A stretch of DNA of 8,248 nucleotides from Methylotenera sp. GTDB lineage: Bacteria > Pseudomonadota > Gammaproteobacteria > Burkholderiales > Methylophilaceae. A program made the translations under genes and the position numbers. Under the pieces are notes generated by a model. That model ran no database searches. It was given only the letters and a program-made list of their open reading frames with translations, and had not been told where the DNA came from. The stretch is from the NCBI GenBank assembly GCA_013816325.1, contig JACDEP010000093.1, positions 1 to 8,248 of the forward strand. Direction: 5' to 3'. Below, in pieces: positions 7,429-8,248 of this stretch; position 1 is the first letter of the stretch; every line of letters begins with the position of its first letter.

Positions 7429-7433
7429 TCCCT
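7429..7433 (-). promoter_or_regulatory. Shine-Dalgarno AGGGA of the TonB receptor
   Basis: AGGGA on the minus strand ends 5 bases before the ATG at 7421-7423, the same codon at which the signal peptide begins. It supports this start over the upstream in-frame GTG at 7451-7453, which has no comparable site. Confidence 0.65.
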
Positions 7434-7464
7434 AAATTATTAATAACGTTCACGCTTTCATAGC

Positions 7465-7481
7465 AGCAAAAAGCAATCCAA
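7465..7481 (-). promoter_or_regulatory. Putative sigma-54 (-24/-12) promoter of the receptor/response-regulator operon
   Basis: The minus-strand sequence TTGGATTGCTTTTTGCT matches the sigma-54 pattern YTGGCACGNNNNTTGCW at the YTGG end, at the G of the middle part and at the whole TTGCW end. The GG (7478-7479) and GC (7466-7467) are separated by exactly 10 bases, the spacing the factor requires. The CAC after TGG is replaced by ATT. The predicted start is near 7454, giving a leader of about 30 bases with the AGGGA site and the ATG at 7423. Support comes from the operon itself encoding a sigma-54 activator and from the palindromes upstream. It remains a by-eye match. Confidence 0.55.
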
Positions 7482-7517
7482 AATCAGCTTTATATTATTT
7501 AAGAAAATTATGAATAT

Positions 7518-7530
7518 AATCAATATCTAA
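7518..7530. promoter_or_regulatory. Possible IHF site between upstream activator sites and the sigma-54 promoter
   Basis: The plus-strand AATCAATATCTAA fits WATCAANNNNTTR with a single mismatch (the second T of TTR). It lies in an AT-rich stretch between the paired palindromes and the -24 element, where IHF commonly bends DNA to bring an NtrC-type activator to the polymerase. One-mismatch hits are common in AT-rich DNA, so the position carries most of the weight. Confidence 0.35.
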
Positions 7531-7572
7531 AAAGAAAAATGGTCTAGTTACATGAATTATACGACTAAACGT

Positions 7573-7608
7573 GGTTGTATATAACCACCATATCGGCTGT
7601 ATACAACC
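7573..7608. promoter_or_regulatory. Paired near-palindromes GGYTGTATAYAACC, probable upstream activator sites
   Basis: Two 14-bp elements lie at 7573-7586 (GGTTGTATATAACC) and 7595-7608 (GGCTGTATACAACC). They share 12 of 14 positions, and each is a palindrome apart from one mismatched pair. Their centres are 22 bp apart, close to two helical turns, and the outer halves also form a perfect 10-bp inverted repeat (7572-7581 with 7600-7609). They start 14 bases after the permease stop codon and lie about 113 and 135 bp upstream of the -12 element of the receptor promoter. This distance is normal for NtrC-type enhancers. The likely ligand is the response regulator encoded in the same operon; that is inference. 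A terminator role is unlikely because no T run follows. Confidence 0.6.
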
Positions 7609-7624
7609 ATTAATATATTCTCCG

Positions 7625-8248
7625 TTAGATACTATTAAGAAGCTGTCTTGGTGGTACATTTAAAAAGCTACGTAAGCCTAGCCACGCAAAGATAGGAATA
7701 ATCACAGTAGCAATTGCCAATATTAAGCCTGCTAGGCCAGCATTGAATTGGAAGGGAATATCCAGGATTTGCTTGCTAACATAATAAGCCAACAAGTTTG
7801 CGGCGATACTCGCCACAAAAGCTGCTATCACCCCTATACAGGCATACTCCGCTATATAAGCAATACTGACTTGTCGCCTAGTGGCGCCGAATACCCGCAT
7901 CAGTGTGGCTTCGGAAATGCGCTCTTCTCGGGTTGCCACAAGCGCTGCATAGAGCACTGCAATACCGGCAATTAAGCTAAAAATAAACACATATTGAATG
8001 GTATCGCTCATTTTCTGCATGATGCCTCGCACTTGTTGCATAAGCGCGGCAACATCAATCACAGTGATATTCGGATAATCTTTTATCAATTGATTTAAAG
8101 GTGCGTCCGCCGCTAAAGGCAGGTGAAAACTACTGATGTAATTGGCAGGGTAATTATCCAGCAGGCCCGGTGGCGTCACCGCAAAGAAATTAGCTCGCAT
8201 GGTGTCCCATTCAACCTTGCGAATGCTTGTAACTATGACTTCCAGTGG
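7625..8248 (-). CDS. ybbP: C-terminal part of a YbbP-like ABC transporter permease (FtsX/MacB fold), 5' end outside window
   Basis: The frame is open from the right edge to a TAA at 7625-7627 (207 residues), so the internal ATG at 8200 is not the start. The sequence matches the C-terminal end of E. coli YbbP by eye: VTSIRKVEWDTMRANFFAVTPPGLLD corresponds to its VTSLRKVDWESLRPNFF region, then a periplasmic stretch with PNITVIDVAAL, then three membrane segments (around TIQYVFIFSLIAGIAVLYAA, YACIGVIAAFVASIAANLLA and LAGLILAIATVIIPIFAWLG). Between the first two is an ATREERISEATLMRVFGAT coupling segment typical of FtsX-type permeases. YbbP works with the ATPase YbbA, which would lie outside the window. 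Its function is poorly defined in the family. The gene reads toward the receptor but is separated from it by 200 bases of regulatory DNA. Confidence 0.88.
   Translation of the reverse strand, partial: PLEVIVTSIRKVEWDTMRANFFAVTPPGLLDNYPANYISSFHLPLAADAPLNQLIKDYPNITVIDVAALMQQVRGIMQKMSDTIQYVFIFSLIAGIAVLYAALVATREERISEATLMRVFGATRRQVSIAYIAEYACIGVIAAFVASIAANLLAYYVSKQILDIPFQFNAGLAGLILAIATVIIPIFAWLGLRSFLNVPPRQLLNSI

Noticed and set aside
7508..7522. Fur-box-like sequence TGATTATATTCATAA upstream of the TonB receptor
   Set aside because: About 10 of 14 positions fit the 7-1-7 Fur model and the second half-site is poor; AT-rich DNA gives such matches by chance, and it coincides with the better IHF-like match.
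7572..7609. Inverted repeat after the permease gene as its transcription terminator
   Set aside because: The loop would be 18 bases, the stem is AT-rich and no T run follows on the minus strand; the two internal near-palindromes explain the symmetry better as protein-binding sites.
7625..8200. A complete 191-aa membrane protein starting at the ATG at 8200
   Set aside because: The frame stays open through 8248, and the residues before this Met (VTSIRKVEWDT) match the YbbP family, so the Met is internal to a gene cut by the window edge.

Overview
The window looks like chromosomal DNA of a Gram-negative proteobacterium of moderate GC content. The evidence is an outer-membrane TonB-dependent receptor, an NtrC-type sigma-54 activator, a YbbP-type permease, PurT and an RhlE-type helicase. 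The overall style fits a betaproteobacterium, possibly a methylotroph of the Methylophilaceae. That placement is an impression from protein character, not a demonstrated assignment.

Layout. Positions 1-1981 are read on the plus strand: the Arg/Gly/Ser-rich tail of a gene that begins outside the window, followed 12 bases later by an RhlE-type DEAD-box RNA helicase. The helicase has a four-copy pentapeptide repeat at its N-terminus. From 2026 to the right end everything is on the minus strand. In transcription order this is the 3' end of a YbbP-like ABC permease (7625-8248), a regulatory gap (7424-7624), a TonB-dependent receptor (5177-7423), a sigma-54-dependent response regulator (3760-5166), a short gap with a promoter and a palindrome (3664-3759), purT (2464-3663) and a group II truncated hemoglobin (2026-2445).

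The most interesting part is the receptor/regulator pair. The receptor's stop codon is embedded in the ribosome binding site of the response regulator, so the two are almost certainly co-transcribed and probably translationally coupled. The gap upstream of the receptor has the layered architecture of an NtrC-type promoter. A -24/-12 element with exact GG-N10-GC spacing lies about 30 bases before the receptor's best start codon. A one-mismatch IHF-like site comes next. About 115-135 bp upstream of the -12 element lie two near-palindromes of the form GGYTGTATAYAACC, with centres 22 bp apart. Since the operon encodes a complete sigma-54 activator (phosphorylatable receiver, GAFTGA motif, Fis-type HTH), the simplest reading is an autoregulated, signal-controlled nutrient-uptake module. 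The cognate histidine kinase and the imported ligand are not visible.

purT and the globin form a second two-gene unit with its own sigma-70-like promoter. The -35 box of that promoter is buried in a perfect 11-bp-arm palindrome. PurT would supply formyl-GAR for purine synthesis from free formate. The globin is a typical group II protein whose role cannot be read from its position. No tRNA, rRNA, CRISPR array, insertion sequence or phage gene was seen, and no gene-free stretch exceeds about 200 bases.
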